This document shows, one piece after another, positions 6,663 through 15,005 of a stretch of DNA of 43,274 nt. The translations under genes and the position numbers were made by a program. How positions within the stretch are numbered: the first letter of the stretch is position 1; each line of letters starts with the position of its first letter. The stretch covers positions 1 through 43,274 of the forward strand of contig WQXI01000017.1 in the NCBI GenBank assembly GCA_009784935.1, written 5' to 3'. The DNA comes from Treponema sp. Its GTDB lineage: Bacteria; Spirochaetota; Spirochaetia; Treponematales; Breznakiellaceae. The notes beneath the pieces are model-generated. The model was given only the letters and a program-made list of their open reading frames with translations, was not told the DNA's origin and ran no database searches.

Positions 6663-7913
6663 ATGAACCGCACTCATATCGCCTTTTTTGGCAGAAGAAA
6701 CGCCGGGAAATCCAGCCTTGTAAACGCAGTTACAGGCCAGAGCTCATCGATTGTCAGCGATGTTAAAGGAACAACGACCGACCCCGTTTACAAACCGATG
6801 GAACTGCTCCCCCTAGGACCTGTTGTAATCATTGACACACCGGGTTTTGACGATGAAGGCGAACTCGGAGAAATGAGGATTGAAAGGGTTCAGCAGGTAC
6901 TTAATAAAACTGATATAGCAGTACTTGTCCTTGACGGCGAATTTCAAAATTCCCCACCTCTCCCCGCCGAAGAAGAACTCCTCGTTCTATTCAAAGCCAA
7001 AAACATCCCTTGTATTATAACCTTAAATAAAATAGATAAAGATAATTTACCACAGAGTTCACGGAGTTCCACTGAGGAAGAAAAGGAAATCTCTCTTAAA
7101 CTCTGTGAAACTCTGTGTCCTCCGTGGTTAAAGGAAAATAGCGAAATAATTCCTGTTAGCGCGAAGACCGGATTTAACATTGATTTACTTAAAGAAAAAA
7201 TCGCTTCTATAGCGCTGGATTCAGAACATAAACAGCGGCTTACTACCGGTTTGGTTCAGCCTGATGACCTTGTAATTCTTGTCATTCCAATTGATAAAGC
7301 CGCTCCTAAGGGAAGACTAATCCTTCCGCAGCAGCAGACAATCCGTGATATTCTTGATTCGGGAGCTTCTGCTCTTGCTGTAAGAGACTCTGAGTTAAAA
7401 AAAATACTTAACAGTATTGGAAAAAAACCGGCTCTTGTTATTACTGACAGTCAGGTTTTTAAGGAAGCAGCCGCTGTTGTGCCGCAGGAAATCCCTCTTA
7501 CTTCTTTTTCTATTCTTTTTGCCAGATTTAAAGGGTTTTTAAATACTGCCGTTAAAGGCGCTGCGGCGCTGGATAATTTAAGCTCACAGGATAAAATACT
7601 AATTTGCGAAGGCTGTACTCATCATCGACAATGCGATGATATAGGAACGGTAAAAATTCCAAATTTGATAAAAAAATATAGTTCTGCGCAGCCTCATTTT
7701 GAATTTGTTTCCGGCGGTGATTTTCCAAAAGAACTTTCTATTTATAAGTTGATTATTCACTGCGGTTCCTGTATGCTTAATGAACGCGAAATGCAATACC
7801 GCCAAAACCTTGCAGTTGAGCAAAATATACCGTTTACAAATTACGGCATAGCTTTGGCGCATATGAACGGTATCTTAAAACGCAGTATTTCGATGTTTAA
7901 CACTAAAGTGTAA
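6663..7913 (+). CDS. hydF: [FeFe]-hydrogenase maturation GTPase HydF
   Basis: HydF is the scaffold on which HydE and HydG build the 2Fe subcluster of the [FeFe]-hydrogenase H-cluster before transfer to the apo-enzyme. The 416-residue protein has a GTPase domain with P-loop GRRNAGKS (10-17), DTPG (58-61), NKID (122-125) and a SAK motif (166-168). The C-terminal cluster-binding signature is complete: Cys318-Thr-His320, then 45 residues, then His366-Cys367-x-x-Cys370. Residues of about 129-156, between NKID and SAK, are encoded by a palindromic dispersed repeat (7046-7131) that stays in frame. This loop is clearly longer than in ordinary HydF and is rich in Ser, Glu and Cys. A MATE gene separates it from hydG and hydE. 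Confidence 0.96.
   Translation: MNRTHIAFFGRRNAGKSSLVNAVTGQSSSIVSDVKGTTTDPVYKPMELLPLGPVVIIDTPGFDDEGELGEMRIERVQQVLNKTDIAVLVLDGEFQNSPPLPAEEELLVLFKAKNIPCIITLNKIDKDNLPQSSRSSTEEEKEISLKLCETLCPPWLKENSEIIPVSAKTGFNIDLLKEKIASIALDSEHKQRLTTGLVQPDDLVILVIPIDKAAPKGRLILPQQQTIRDILDSGASALAVRDSELKKILNSIGKKPALVITDSQVFKEAAAVVPQEIPLTSFSILFARFKGFLNTAVKGAAALDNLSSQDKILICEGCTHHRQCDDIGTVKIPNLIKKYSSAQPHFEFVSGGDFPKELSIYKLIIHCGSCMLNEREMQYRQNLAVEQNIPFTNYGIALAHMNGILKRSISMFNTKV
7046..7131. repeat. Palindromic dispersed repeat inserted in frame within hydF
   Basis: The left end (7049-7066, ACCACAGAGTTCACGGAG) and the reverse complement of the right end (7111-7128) match at 14 of 18 positions, making an imperfect palindrome of roughly 85 bases. 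The words CACAGAG, CACGGAG, CTCTGTG and TCCGTGG are those of the intergenic repeats at 3807-3842 and 42628-42890. The insertion contains no stop codon in the hydF frame and leaves both flanking GTPase motifs intact. Confidence 0.8.
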
Positions 7914-7943
7914 AATACAACAGGAGAATTATAACGCAGCATT

Positions 7944-9269
7944 ATGGTCAAAAATCTCACTGTTGGCAGCCCGGTCAAGCAAATACTGTTTTTTACAATC
8001 CCCCTGTTTTTCGGAAACCTGTTTCAGCAGTCATATAATATTGCAGATACAATTATTACAGGACGCACTATCGGCCTTGACGCACTTGCTGCGGTTGGTT
8101 CTACGGCAAGTATTCATTTTTTGATCCTTGGATTTATAAACGGGTTTGGACTAGGAGCTGCTGTAATAACTTCTCAGAGGTTCGGAGCGGGTGATTTAGC
8201 CGGCGTTAAAAAAAGCTTTACGTCAACAATAATAATAAGCATTGGCCTTGGAATAACGCTTACAATTATGAGCGTTTTATGCGCCCGTCCTTTATTGGAA
8301 CTTTTACACACTCCGCAGGATATCATCGATAATGCATACAGCTATATAATAGTAATTTTTCTTGGTATTCCAACAGCAGTATTTTTTAATTTATTCGCAA
8401 ATGTTCTTCGCGCTGTAGGAGACAGCCGGACTCCGCTTATATTTCTTGCGATAGCAAGCATTTTAAATATTGTCCTTGATCTTTTCTTTATCCTTGTTCT
8501 AAAAACAGGACTCTGGGGCGTAGCTTTGGTTACAGTAATAGCTCAATTTACTGCAGGATTTTTATGCTTTTTATTTATTGTCAAAAAAATGCCAATTCTA
8601 AAAATATCAAAAAGCGATTGGTCTATTGACTCTAAAGAAATTATTAAACATTTAAAACTCGCGCTTCCTGTTGGATTCCAGATGAGTATCATCGCTATCG
8701 GAACAATTACTGTAAGTTATTCAATTAATCAGCTTGGCACTACAGCTGTAGGCGCATTTACTGCGGCAAGCAGAATAGATCTTCTTGCATTTATGATTCT
8801 TTATTCTTTCGGCGGAGCTATGACTACCTATTGCGCTCAAAATTACGGCGCTCATAAATACGATCGTATCCGCAAAGGGATAGCCTATATTTCGATCATT
8901 GCATGTACTTACAGTATTGTAATCGCATTTGTTTTTTCATTATCAGGATATTATTTTCCAGGTTTAATTCTTGGGTATGAATCGGCAGAAACGCTTTCTA
9001 TGGCGCGTATGTATCTTGTTATAAATAGCATGCCTTATTTCCTTCTTGCGATGGTTTTTATTTTAAGGCAGTCCCTCCTTGGTATGGGGGACAGCACCAC
9101 GCCGACAATAGCCGGTATTATGGAACTCGTAATGCGTATTTTTGCGGCAGTAGTACTTGGTAATCTTTTTGGATTTAGGGGTATTTGTTTCGCAAATCCG
9201 CTTGCATGGGCAGGCGCGCTTATCCCGATAATTATTGCATTTTACCTTCGGTTAAAAAAACTACCATGA
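7944..9269 (+). CDS. MATE-family multidrug/metabolite efflux protein
   Basis: A 441-residue integral membrane protein with about 12 hydrophobic segments in two homologous halves, as expected for MATE transporters, which export cationic drugs or metabolites in exchange for Na+ or H+. Family signatures include the N-terminal PLFFGNLFQQSYNIADTIITG, the mid-first-half AAVITSQRFGAGD, and FANVLRAVGDSRTP. The repeat of the last motif in the second half reads LRQSLLGMGDSTTP. It lies 30 bases after hydF on the same strand. A GGAG is present about 17 bases before the ATG, too far for a good site. Whether it has any role with the hydrogenase genes or is simply inserted between them is not visible. Substrate unknown. 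Confidence 0.93.
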   Translation: MVKNLTVGSPVKQILFFTIPLFFGNLFQQSYNIADTIITGRTIGLDALAAVGSTASIHFLILGFINGFGLGAAVITSQRFGAGDLAGVKKSFTSTIIISIGLGITLTIMSVLCARPLLELLHTPQDIIDNAYSYIIVIFLGIPTAVFFNLFANVLRAVGDSRTPLIFLAIASILNIVLDLFFILVLKTGLWGVALVTVIAQFTAGFLCFLFIVKKMPILKISKSDWSIDSKEIIKHLKLALPVGFQMSIIAIGTITVSYSINQLGTTAVGAFTAASRIDLLAFMILYSFGGAMTTYCAQNYGAHKYDRIRKGIAYISIIACTYSIVIAFVFSLSGYYFPGLILGYESAETLSMARMYLVINSMPYFLLAMVFILRQSLLGMGDSTTPTIAGIMELVMRIFAAVVLGNLFGFRGICFANPLAWAGALIPIIIAFYLRLKKLP

Positions 9270-9294
9270 CAAACATATTTTTTTTTATTATAAT
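9266..9294 (+). promoter_or_regulatory. Promoter of hydGE, inside the end of the MATE gene
   Basis: An ATGACA box (9266-9271) and a perfect TATAAT (9289-9294) are separated by 17 bases. The start point would fall about 0-3 bases before the hydG ATG at 9304. No Shine-Dalgarno precedes that ATG, so hydG may be translated from an almost leaderless mRNA. Confidence 0.5.
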
Positions 9295-9303
9295 TAATTA
9301 AGA

Positions 9304-10701
9304 ATGAATAACAATTTTATTGACAGGGACTATATCCTCAGCTTGCTGGAAAAAGCGGGAACAGCAGATGACAGCGTTATTAATTCTGCGTTGAAAAAAG
9401 CAGAGTTAGGAGAAAAACTCGAACACAGCGAAATTGCCGCTCTTCTAAAAACAGAAAATACAGAACATATTTCCCGTATTTTTGATATTGCAGGAAAAAT
9501 TAAAAAGCGGATTTACGGCAATAGAATTGTTATATTTGCTCCATTATATGTAAGCGATTACTGCGAAAACCGCTGCGCTTACTGCAGTTTTAATGCTTCT
9601 CATAATTTTGCCAGAAGTAAACTTACAATGAAAGAACTGCGCGAAGAAGTTAAAATACTGGAAAAAAACGGACATAAACGCCTCGCGCTGGAAGCGGGCG
9701 AGTCAAAAAATGAATGTTCTATCGATTATATTCTTGAATGTATAAAAACAATTTATGATATGAAATTTGAAAACGGAGAAATAAGGCGCATTAATGTAAA
9801 TATAGCGGCGACAACAACAGATAACTACAAAAGATTAAAAAACGCAGGTATCGGCACTTATATTCTTTTTCAGGAAACTTATGACGAACAAGCCTATAAT
9901 AAGGTACATTTGGCAGGACCAAAAAAAGATTTTCTCTGGCACTTAAACGCTTTTGACCGCGCGCAGGCAGCCGGTATTGACGATGTCGGCGGCGGCGTTT
10001 TGTTTGGTCTTGCAGATCCTTATTTTGATGTAATGGGGCTTGTAATTCATAATGAACATCTGGAAAAAAATTATAATACAGGTTTTCATACAATTTCTGT
10101 TCCGCGTCTTTGCAATGCAGAAGGATCTTTTATAAACGATTTGGACAGTTCTTTTAAACCTGTAAGCGATGAAATTTTTACAAAAATAGTTGCTGTTATA
10201 AGGATTGCCGTCCCCTTTACCGGTATGATTTTATCAACAAGAGAAAGTTCAACATTAAGAAAAAAACTTTTACAATTGGGAATATCACAGATAAGCGCGG
10301 GCTCCAGAACAGAAGTAGGCGGTTACTCAAAATTAAATAATAAACCTGCTAATCCGCAATTTCTGGTAAATGACGAAAGAGACGCTTTTTCGATTATTTC
10401 AGAATTAATAGATGACGGGTTTATTCCAAGTTTTTGCACTGCCTGTTACCGCGAAGGAAGAACAGGCGACAGATTCATGTCTTTGGCAAAATCAGGCGAA
10501 ATTAAAAATGTCTGCCTGCCAAATGCTCTCATGACGCTCAGCGAATTTTCTATGGATTACGGCGATGAAACTTTCAGAAAAAAAGCATCCGGCATCATCC
10601 AAAAAGAAATTCCTAATATAGCAAATGATTCTATAAGAAAAAAAACAATTGAGAATATAGAAAAAATCCAAAATAGCATGGAAAGAGATTTTTTCGTATG
10701 A
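9304..10701 (+). CDS. hydG: [FeFe]-hydrogenase maturation radical SAM tyrosine lyase HydG
   Basis: HydG cleaves tyrosine to p-cresol and dehydroglycine, from which it makes the CO and CN- ligands of the H-cluster as an Fe(CO)2(CN) synthon. The 465-residue protein has the radical SAM CX3CX2C motif at Cys87, Cys91 and Cys94 (CENRCAYC). It also has the HydG-specific C-terminal auxiliary cluster site CX2CX22C (Cys378, Cys381, Cys404), which separates it from ThiH and from HydE. Length is normal for the family. The stop overlaps the hydE start as ATGA, so translation of the two is coupled. A promoter-like sequence lies at the end of the MATE gene. Confidence 0.97.
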   Translation: MNNNFIDRDYILSLLEKAGTADDSVINSALKKAELGEKLEHSEIAALLKTENTEHISRIFDIAGKIKKRIYGNRIVIFAPLYVSDYCENRCAYCSFNASHNFARSKLTMKELREEVKILEKNGHKRLALEAGESKNECSIDYILECIKTIYDMKFENGEIRRINVNIAATTTDNYKRLKNAGIGTYILFQETYDEQAYNKVHLAGPKKDFLWHLNAFDRAQAAGIDDVGGGVLFGLADPYFDVMGLVIHNEHLEKNYNTGFHTISVPRLCNAEGSFINDLDSSFKPVSDEIFTKIVAVIRIAVPFTGMILSTRESSTLRKKLLQLGISQISAGSRTEVGGYSKLNNKPANPQFLVNDERDAFSIISELIDDGFIPSFCTACYREGRTGDRFMSLAKSGEIKNVCLPNALMTLSEFSMDYGDETFRKKASGIIQKEIPNIANDSIRKKTIENIEKIQNSMERDFFV

Positions 10702-11705
10702 ATGACAGCGAAATACTTCATATTATTAAAACCAGTGATAATGACGAGATTGAAGCTCTTTTTACAAAAGCGCGCAATGCGCAAGAAGTTTACTACGGTA
10801 AAAGCGTTTACGTTCGCGGTTTAATCGAAATTACCAACCATTGCAAGAATGACTGTTTATACTGCGGCCTTCGCTGTTCAAACTCCAATCTCAAACGATA
10901 CCGTCTTTCTATTGATGAAATTCTCGGCTGTTGCCGCACGGGTGATAAATTGGGCTTTAAAACTTTTGTTTTGCAAGGCGGAGAAGACCCGCATTTTACT
11001 GCCCAAAGAACAGCAGAAGTCATTACGGCAATAAGATGCGAGTTCCCAGATCATGCGATTACTCTCTCACTCGGCGAACGCCCTATTTCGGATTACGAAC
11101 TGTTTTACAAGACCGGAGCAAACCGCTATCTCCTGCGCCATGAGACAGCGAACGATTCTCATTATAAAAAACTTCATCCTCCGGCGCAGACTTTAAGCGC
11201 AAGAAAAAAAGCTCTTTATTCGCTCAAAGAGATCGGGTTTCAGACAGGCGCCGGATTTATGATAGAGAGTCCTTTTCAAACCCCGGAGAATCTGCTTGAG
11301 GATATCCGGTTTTTAGAAGATTTACAGCCGCAAATGATAGGAATAGGTCCATTTCTTCCGCAAAAGGACACACCATTCGGCTCTTTTAAAGCGGGAAGCC
11401 TTTTAACCAGTCTAAAAATGATTGCTCTTTCCCGTATTCTGCTGCCGCATGCTTTAATCCCGGCTTCTACAGCAATTGGTACCGTTTCGCCTAACGGAAG
11501 AGAACTTGCATTAAAAGCCGGAGCGAATGTCGTAATGCCCAATCTTACGCCGCCTCATGTAAAAAACCTCTATATTATCTATGACAATAAGGCGGTTTTA
11601 GGGGATGAAGCAGCGGAAAACCTTACGCTGATTAAGGAAAAAATAACAAATACCGGGTATACAGCGGACATGTCCCGCGGAGACGCTCTTGTTAAAAAAG
11701 ATTAA
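10698..11705 (+). CDS. hydE: [FeFe]-hydrogenase maturation radical SAM protein HydE
   Basis: HydE is the radical SAM enzyme that processes the HydG-made Fe synthon on the way to the [2Fe] subcluster. The 335-residue protein carries the CX3CX2C motif CKNDCLYC (Cys49, Cys53, Cys56), then the typical GFKTFVLQGGEDPHF segment and the SLGERP motif. The C-terminal half has the conserved IGIGPFLPQ, STAIGT and GANVVMPNLTP. It starts within the hydG stop codon. The promoter of the ABC importer operon overlaps its last codons. No hydrogenase structural gene is in the window, so the target enzyme is encoded elsewhere. Confidence 0.96.
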   Translation: MNDSEILHIIKTSDNDEIEALFTKARNAQEVYYGKSVYVRGLIEITNHCKNDCLYCGLRCSNSNLKRYRLSIDEILGCCRTGDKLGFKTFVLQGGEDPHFTAQRTAEVITAIRCEFPDHAITLSLGERPISDYELFYKTGANRYLLRHETANDSHYKKLHPPAQTLSARKKALYSLKEIGFQTGAGFMIESPFQTPENLLEDIRFLEDLQPQMIGIGPFLPQKDTPFGSFKAGSLLTSLKMIALSRILLPHALIPASTAIGTVSPNGRELALKAGANVVMPNLTPPHVKNLYIIYDNKAVLGDEAAENLTLIKEKITNTGYTADMSRGDALVKKD

Positions 11706-11718
11706 TTTTTTGTATAAT
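11689..11718 (+). promoter_or_regulatory. Promoter of the peptide ABC importer operon
   Basis: TTGTTA (11689-11694) and a perfect TATAAT (11713-11718) are separated by 18 bases. The -35 lies within the last codons of hydE. The predicted start point is near 11725, leaving a short leader with the GGAG site at 11737-11740. Confidence 0.55.
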
Positions 11719-11746
11719 ATTACCAAGAACATATTTGGAGCAAGAA

Positions 11747-13249
11747 ATGAAAAATTGTAGAATGAATAAATCTTTATTGATAGTATTGGCAGTATTTTTT
11801 GTATTAATCTTCACATTTATATCCTGCAATAATTTTGAAAACGACGGTCTGCGTTACGGGTTTACAACAGAACCAACAACGCTCGATCCGCTTAACCCTT
11901 CAAATACCGCAGACGGCAGAAGTATTCTTTTTAATGTTTTCGAAGGGCTTGTAAAACCAAAAACAGACGGAACATTTATGCCTTGTATTGCAGAAACATG
12001 GACAATTGAACAAAACGGATTACTATATAATTTTACGCTCAGAAACGGAGTAAGATTTAGTGACGGCTCATTATTAACCGCTGCCGATGTTAAGTTCAGC
12101 ATTGATACTGCCGCTGCAGCCGGCTTTAACGGACTTAATAATATAGAACAGATTGTAATTACACAGGATAATCAAATAAGTATTATTCTAAAAACAATTG
12201 ATCCCGAATTTCTTCCGTATTTAACAGTAGGAATCGTAAAAGCTGATAACACAGACAGGGAAAAAAATGTAATCGGTACAGGTCCGTTCTATATAGAAAG
12301 ATACAGACCGCAAAGAAATCTTATTTTGGCAAAAAATAATTTTTATTGGCAGAATAATCTGCCTTACCTTGATAAAATTACCCTTGTCTTTTTTGCAAAC
12401 TTTGATTCATTAATGACCGCTCTCAGGGGAAGAAGCATAGACGGCGCGTTTATAACAGGTTCTATGGCAGCTCAGCTTGATCACAGAGATTTTGAAATTA
12501 ATCAAAATAGTTCCGCTGCGGTGCAATTACTTGCGCTTAACAACGAAGCTGCTCCGCTTAACGATATCCGCGTCAGGCGCGCTATTAATTACGCAATTAA
12601 TGTTCAGGAAGTAATTGACAGCGCTTTCTTCGGCGCAGGAACTCCTTCCGGCAGTCCGATTATTCCCGGATTATCAATTTATTACGAAGACACACCGTCT
12701 GTTTTTAATCCCGAACTTGCGCGCTCTCTTCTTTCGCAGGCAGGTTTTAATAATGTAAACAGGCTTTCTTTAGAAATTACAGTTCCTTCAAACTTTACAA
12801 TGCACGTTGATACTGCGCAGGTAATTGTAAGCCAGCTTGAAAGAATTGGAGTGAATGCTTCCATTAAACTGGTAGACTGGCCAACATGGCTTTCCGAAGT
12901 TTATATCGCCCGCCAGTATCAAGCCACAATTATTTCATTGGACAGCCCAAGTGTTTCGCCGCGCGGTTTTTTATGCCGTTATCACTCCAATGACAGCGGC
13001 AACTTTATTAATTTTAAAAATGCGGAATTTGACAGTATTTACGAAACTGTACTTACAGAAACAAACAACACAAGAAGAATTAGGCTTTATAAAGACGCTC
13101 AAAGAATCATTACAGAAAACGCGGCAAGCGTTTATTTACAGGACATATATTATTTTATTGTTCTGCGCGGCAATAACTACGGCGGAGTATTAGATTATCC
13201 GTTATACGTAATTGATTTTGCTTCGATTTTTAGGATTAATAATAATTGA
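11747..13249 (+). CDS. Peptide-type ABC transporter substrate-binding lipoprotein
   Basis: A 500-residue lipoprotein of the SBP_bac_5 (OppA/DppA) family. It captures the ligand outside the inner membrane and delivers it to the permeases encoded next. The start was set at ATG 11747, not the upstream TTG at 11735, because GGAG (11737-11740) then sits six bases before the ATG. The signal peptide ends at FISC. Family signatures are LRYGFTTEPTTLDPLNPSNT, the ligand-lobe FNVFEGLVKP, YNFTLRNGVRFSDGSLLTAADVKFS, and IRVRRAINYAIN. Ligand class (di- or oligopeptide, or another solute such as nickel or sugars) cannot be told from sequence alone. It overlaps the next gene by four bases. Confidence 0.92.
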   Translation: MKNCRMNKSLLIVLAVFFVLIFTFISCNNFENDGLRYGFTTEPTTLDPLNPSNTADGRSILFNVFEGLVKPKTDGTFMPCIAETWTIEQNGLLYNFTLRNGVRFSDGSLLTAADVKFSIDTAAAAGFNGLNNIEQIVITQDNQISIILKTIDPEFLPYLTVGIVKADNTDREKNVIGTGPFYIERYRPQRNLILAKNNFYWQNNLPYLDKITLVFFANFDSLMTALRGRSIDGAFITGSMAAQLDHRDFEINQNSSAAVQLLALNNEAAPLNDIRVRRAINYAINVQEVIDSAFFGAGTPSGSPIIPGLSIYYEDTPSVFNPELARSLLSQAGFNNVNRLSLEITVPSNFTMHVDTAQVIVSQLERIGVNASIKLVDWPTWLSEVYIARQYQATIISLDSPSVSPRGFLCRYHSNDSGNFINFKNAEFDSIYETVLTETNNTRRIRLYKDAQRIITENAASVYLQDIYYFIVLRGNNYGGVLDYPLYVIDFASIFRINNN

Positions 13250-14202
13250 GCTATATATTAAAACGTATCTTTACTGCTTTAATTACTCTGTTTCTCGTTT
13301 CTATATTATGCTTTTTAGTTTTTAGCGTTATACGCGGAAATCCTGCCGAAAGTCTCGGAGGAACATATATTTCCGCAGAACAACTAGCCGCGTTAAAAGA
13401 AGAAATGGGGCTTAATAAAAATGTATTTGTACGCTATGCAGACTGGTTATCTTCATTTTTATCAGGCAATCATCAAAAATCATTTTTTTATCATGGCGAA
13501 ACAATTTCGTCTTTGATAACCCAGAGGCTTCCTGTAAGTATAACGCTTGCTTTGCTTTCGCTTATTTTTATTTTAATTATTTCTTTTTCTGTTTCTATTT
13601 TAACGGTAAAACGACAGCACAATACAATCGATAATATCGTAAATTTTTTTACAGCTGCCGGCATAAGCACGCCGGGTTTCTTTCTCGGGCTTTTATTTAT
13701 TTTCATATTCGGTTTTATCTTTAAATTATTTAGTCCGGGTTTATATATAGATTACAGCGAAAACTTTTGGGGATTTTTGGGCTGTTTGTTTTTTCCGGCG
13801 CTTGCGATTGCAATTCCGAATTCTGCAATGCTGATTAAATTCTTAAGAGGCTCTCTTTTTAATGAATTACAAAGCGATTATGTAAGAACAGCAAGAAGCA
13901 AAGGCGCGGGCAGATTGTATATTCTTTTTCATCATGTTTTTAAAAACGCATGCCTTCCTGCTTTATCAATGCTTGGGATGATTATTGCAGAAGTTTTTTC
14001 CGGCAGTATAATCATTGAACAAGTTTTTACAATTCCCGGAACAGGAAGATTATTAATCGCTGCAATCAGTTCCAGAGACTATCCGTTGATTCAGGCTCTT
14101 ATAGTATATATTGCGTTTCTTGTTGTTCTTGCAAATACGCTTGCGGATATAATTATAATGTCAATTGACCCAAGAATAAAAAATGCAGGGAAAGTCAGAT
14201 GA
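13246..14202 (+). CDS. ABC transporter permease, DppB/OppB type
   Basis: A 318-residue inner-membrane permease with about six hydrophobic segments. The N-terminus (SYILKRIFTALITLFLVSILCFLVF) is the typical DppB first helix, followed by GNPAE and the periplasmic loop. The EAA cytoplasmic loop is seen as SDYVRTARSKGAGRLYILFHHVFKNA, which docks onto the ATPases. The start is TTG, overlapping the previous stop as TTGA, which implies coupled translation. The C-terminus DIIIMSIDPRIK is also conserved. It pairs with the next gene to form the channel. Confidence 0.93.
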   Translation: MSYILKRIFTALITLFLVSILCFLVFSVIRGNPAESLGGTYISAEQLAALKEEMGLNKNVFVRYADWLSSFLSGNHQKSFFYHGETISSLITQRLPVSITLALLSLIFILIISFSVSILTVKRQHNTIDNIVNFFTAAGISTPGFFLGLLFIFIFGFIFKLFSPGLYIDYSENFWGFLGCLFFPALAIAIPNSAMLIKFLRGSLFNELQSDYVRTARSKGAGRLYILFHHVFKNACLPALSMLGMIIAEVFSGSIIIEQVFTIPGTGRLLIAAISSRDYPLIQALIVYIAFLVVLANTLADIIIMSIDPRIKNAGKVR

Positions 14203-15005
14203 AATTAAACCGTCAGCTGGCAATAGGCGCAATTTTAGGCTTTTTAATAATATCTATGTCTGTCTTAAGTTATATTTGGGTTCCTCATGATTATAATCAC
14301 ATCGATAATTCAAAACGCCTCCAGCCTCCGTCGTCTGAGCATATATTAGGAACTGATAATTTTGGAAGAGATGTTTTTTCTAGAATTATGGCAGGCGGAA
14401 GATACTCGCTTATTCTTGCCTTTTGCACAGTAGCGGCAGCTGCCGGCATTGGATGTCTTCTTGGATTATTCGCAGGGTATCTTGGAAAAACCACAGATGA
14501 AGTTATTATGAGAATTATAGATACAATTAACTCATTTCCCGGTATTGTACTTGCTCTTTTAATGACAGCTATTATCGAAAAGAAAGACCTTGCTTTGTTT
14601 TTTGCTCTTTTAATTCTTTTTGTTCCGTCATTTACAAGAATAATCCGCACAGGAGCTATGCAGTATAAAAATGCCGCATTTATTCATGCAGAAAAGATTA
14701 TCGGCGCGGGATTTTTTCGCATAACGTTTATTCATATCCTTCCTAACCTTGCGCCTTCTCTATTTTCTGCTTTTGTTATCGGGCTTTCTAATGCTATTCT
14801 TGCAGAATCAGCAATGAGCTATCTTGGTATGGGTATTCAACCGCCTCATCCTTCGTGGGGGCGCATTCTTTTTGAATCGCAGGCATGGTTTTTTAACGCG
14901 CCTTGGTCTTCTCTCGCTCCCGGATTTGTCATAATGGTTACAGTTTTTGCTTTTCATCTTTTAGGAGAAGGCCTTCGCCGTAAATTCGGAGGTCAAAATG
15001 GCTGA
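14199..15005 (+). CDS. ABC transporter permease, DppC/OppC type
   Basis: A 268-residue inner-membrane protein, the second permease subunit. It has the family features HILGTDNFGRDVFSRIMAGGRYSL near residue 50, then several membrane segments and an EAA-like loop (FIHAEKIIGAGFFRITFIHILPN). Further signatures are AILAESAMSYLGMGIQPPHPSWG and the C-terminal LLGEGLRRK. Starts in the stop of the preceding permease (ATGA overlap) and ends 8 bases inside the following ATPase gene. Confidence 0.94.
   Translation: MKLNRQLAIGAILGFLIISMSVLSYIWVPHDYNHIDNSKRLQPPSSEHILGTDNFGRDVFSRIMAGGRYSLILAFCTVAAAAGIGCLLGLFAGYLGKTTDEVIMRIIDTINSFPGIVLALLMTAIIEKKDLALFFALLILFVPSFTRIIRTGAMQYKNAAFIHAEKIIGAGFFRITFIHILPNLAPSLFSAFVIGLSNAILAESAMSYLGMGIQPPHPSWGRILFESQAWFFNAPWSSLAPGFVIMVTVFAFHLLGEGLRRKFGGQNG

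Noticed and set aside
11735-11746. Upstream TTG start for the peptide-binding lipoprotein
   Set aside because: The TTG overlaps the GGAG that serves the ATG at 11747, which also gives a normal signal peptide.
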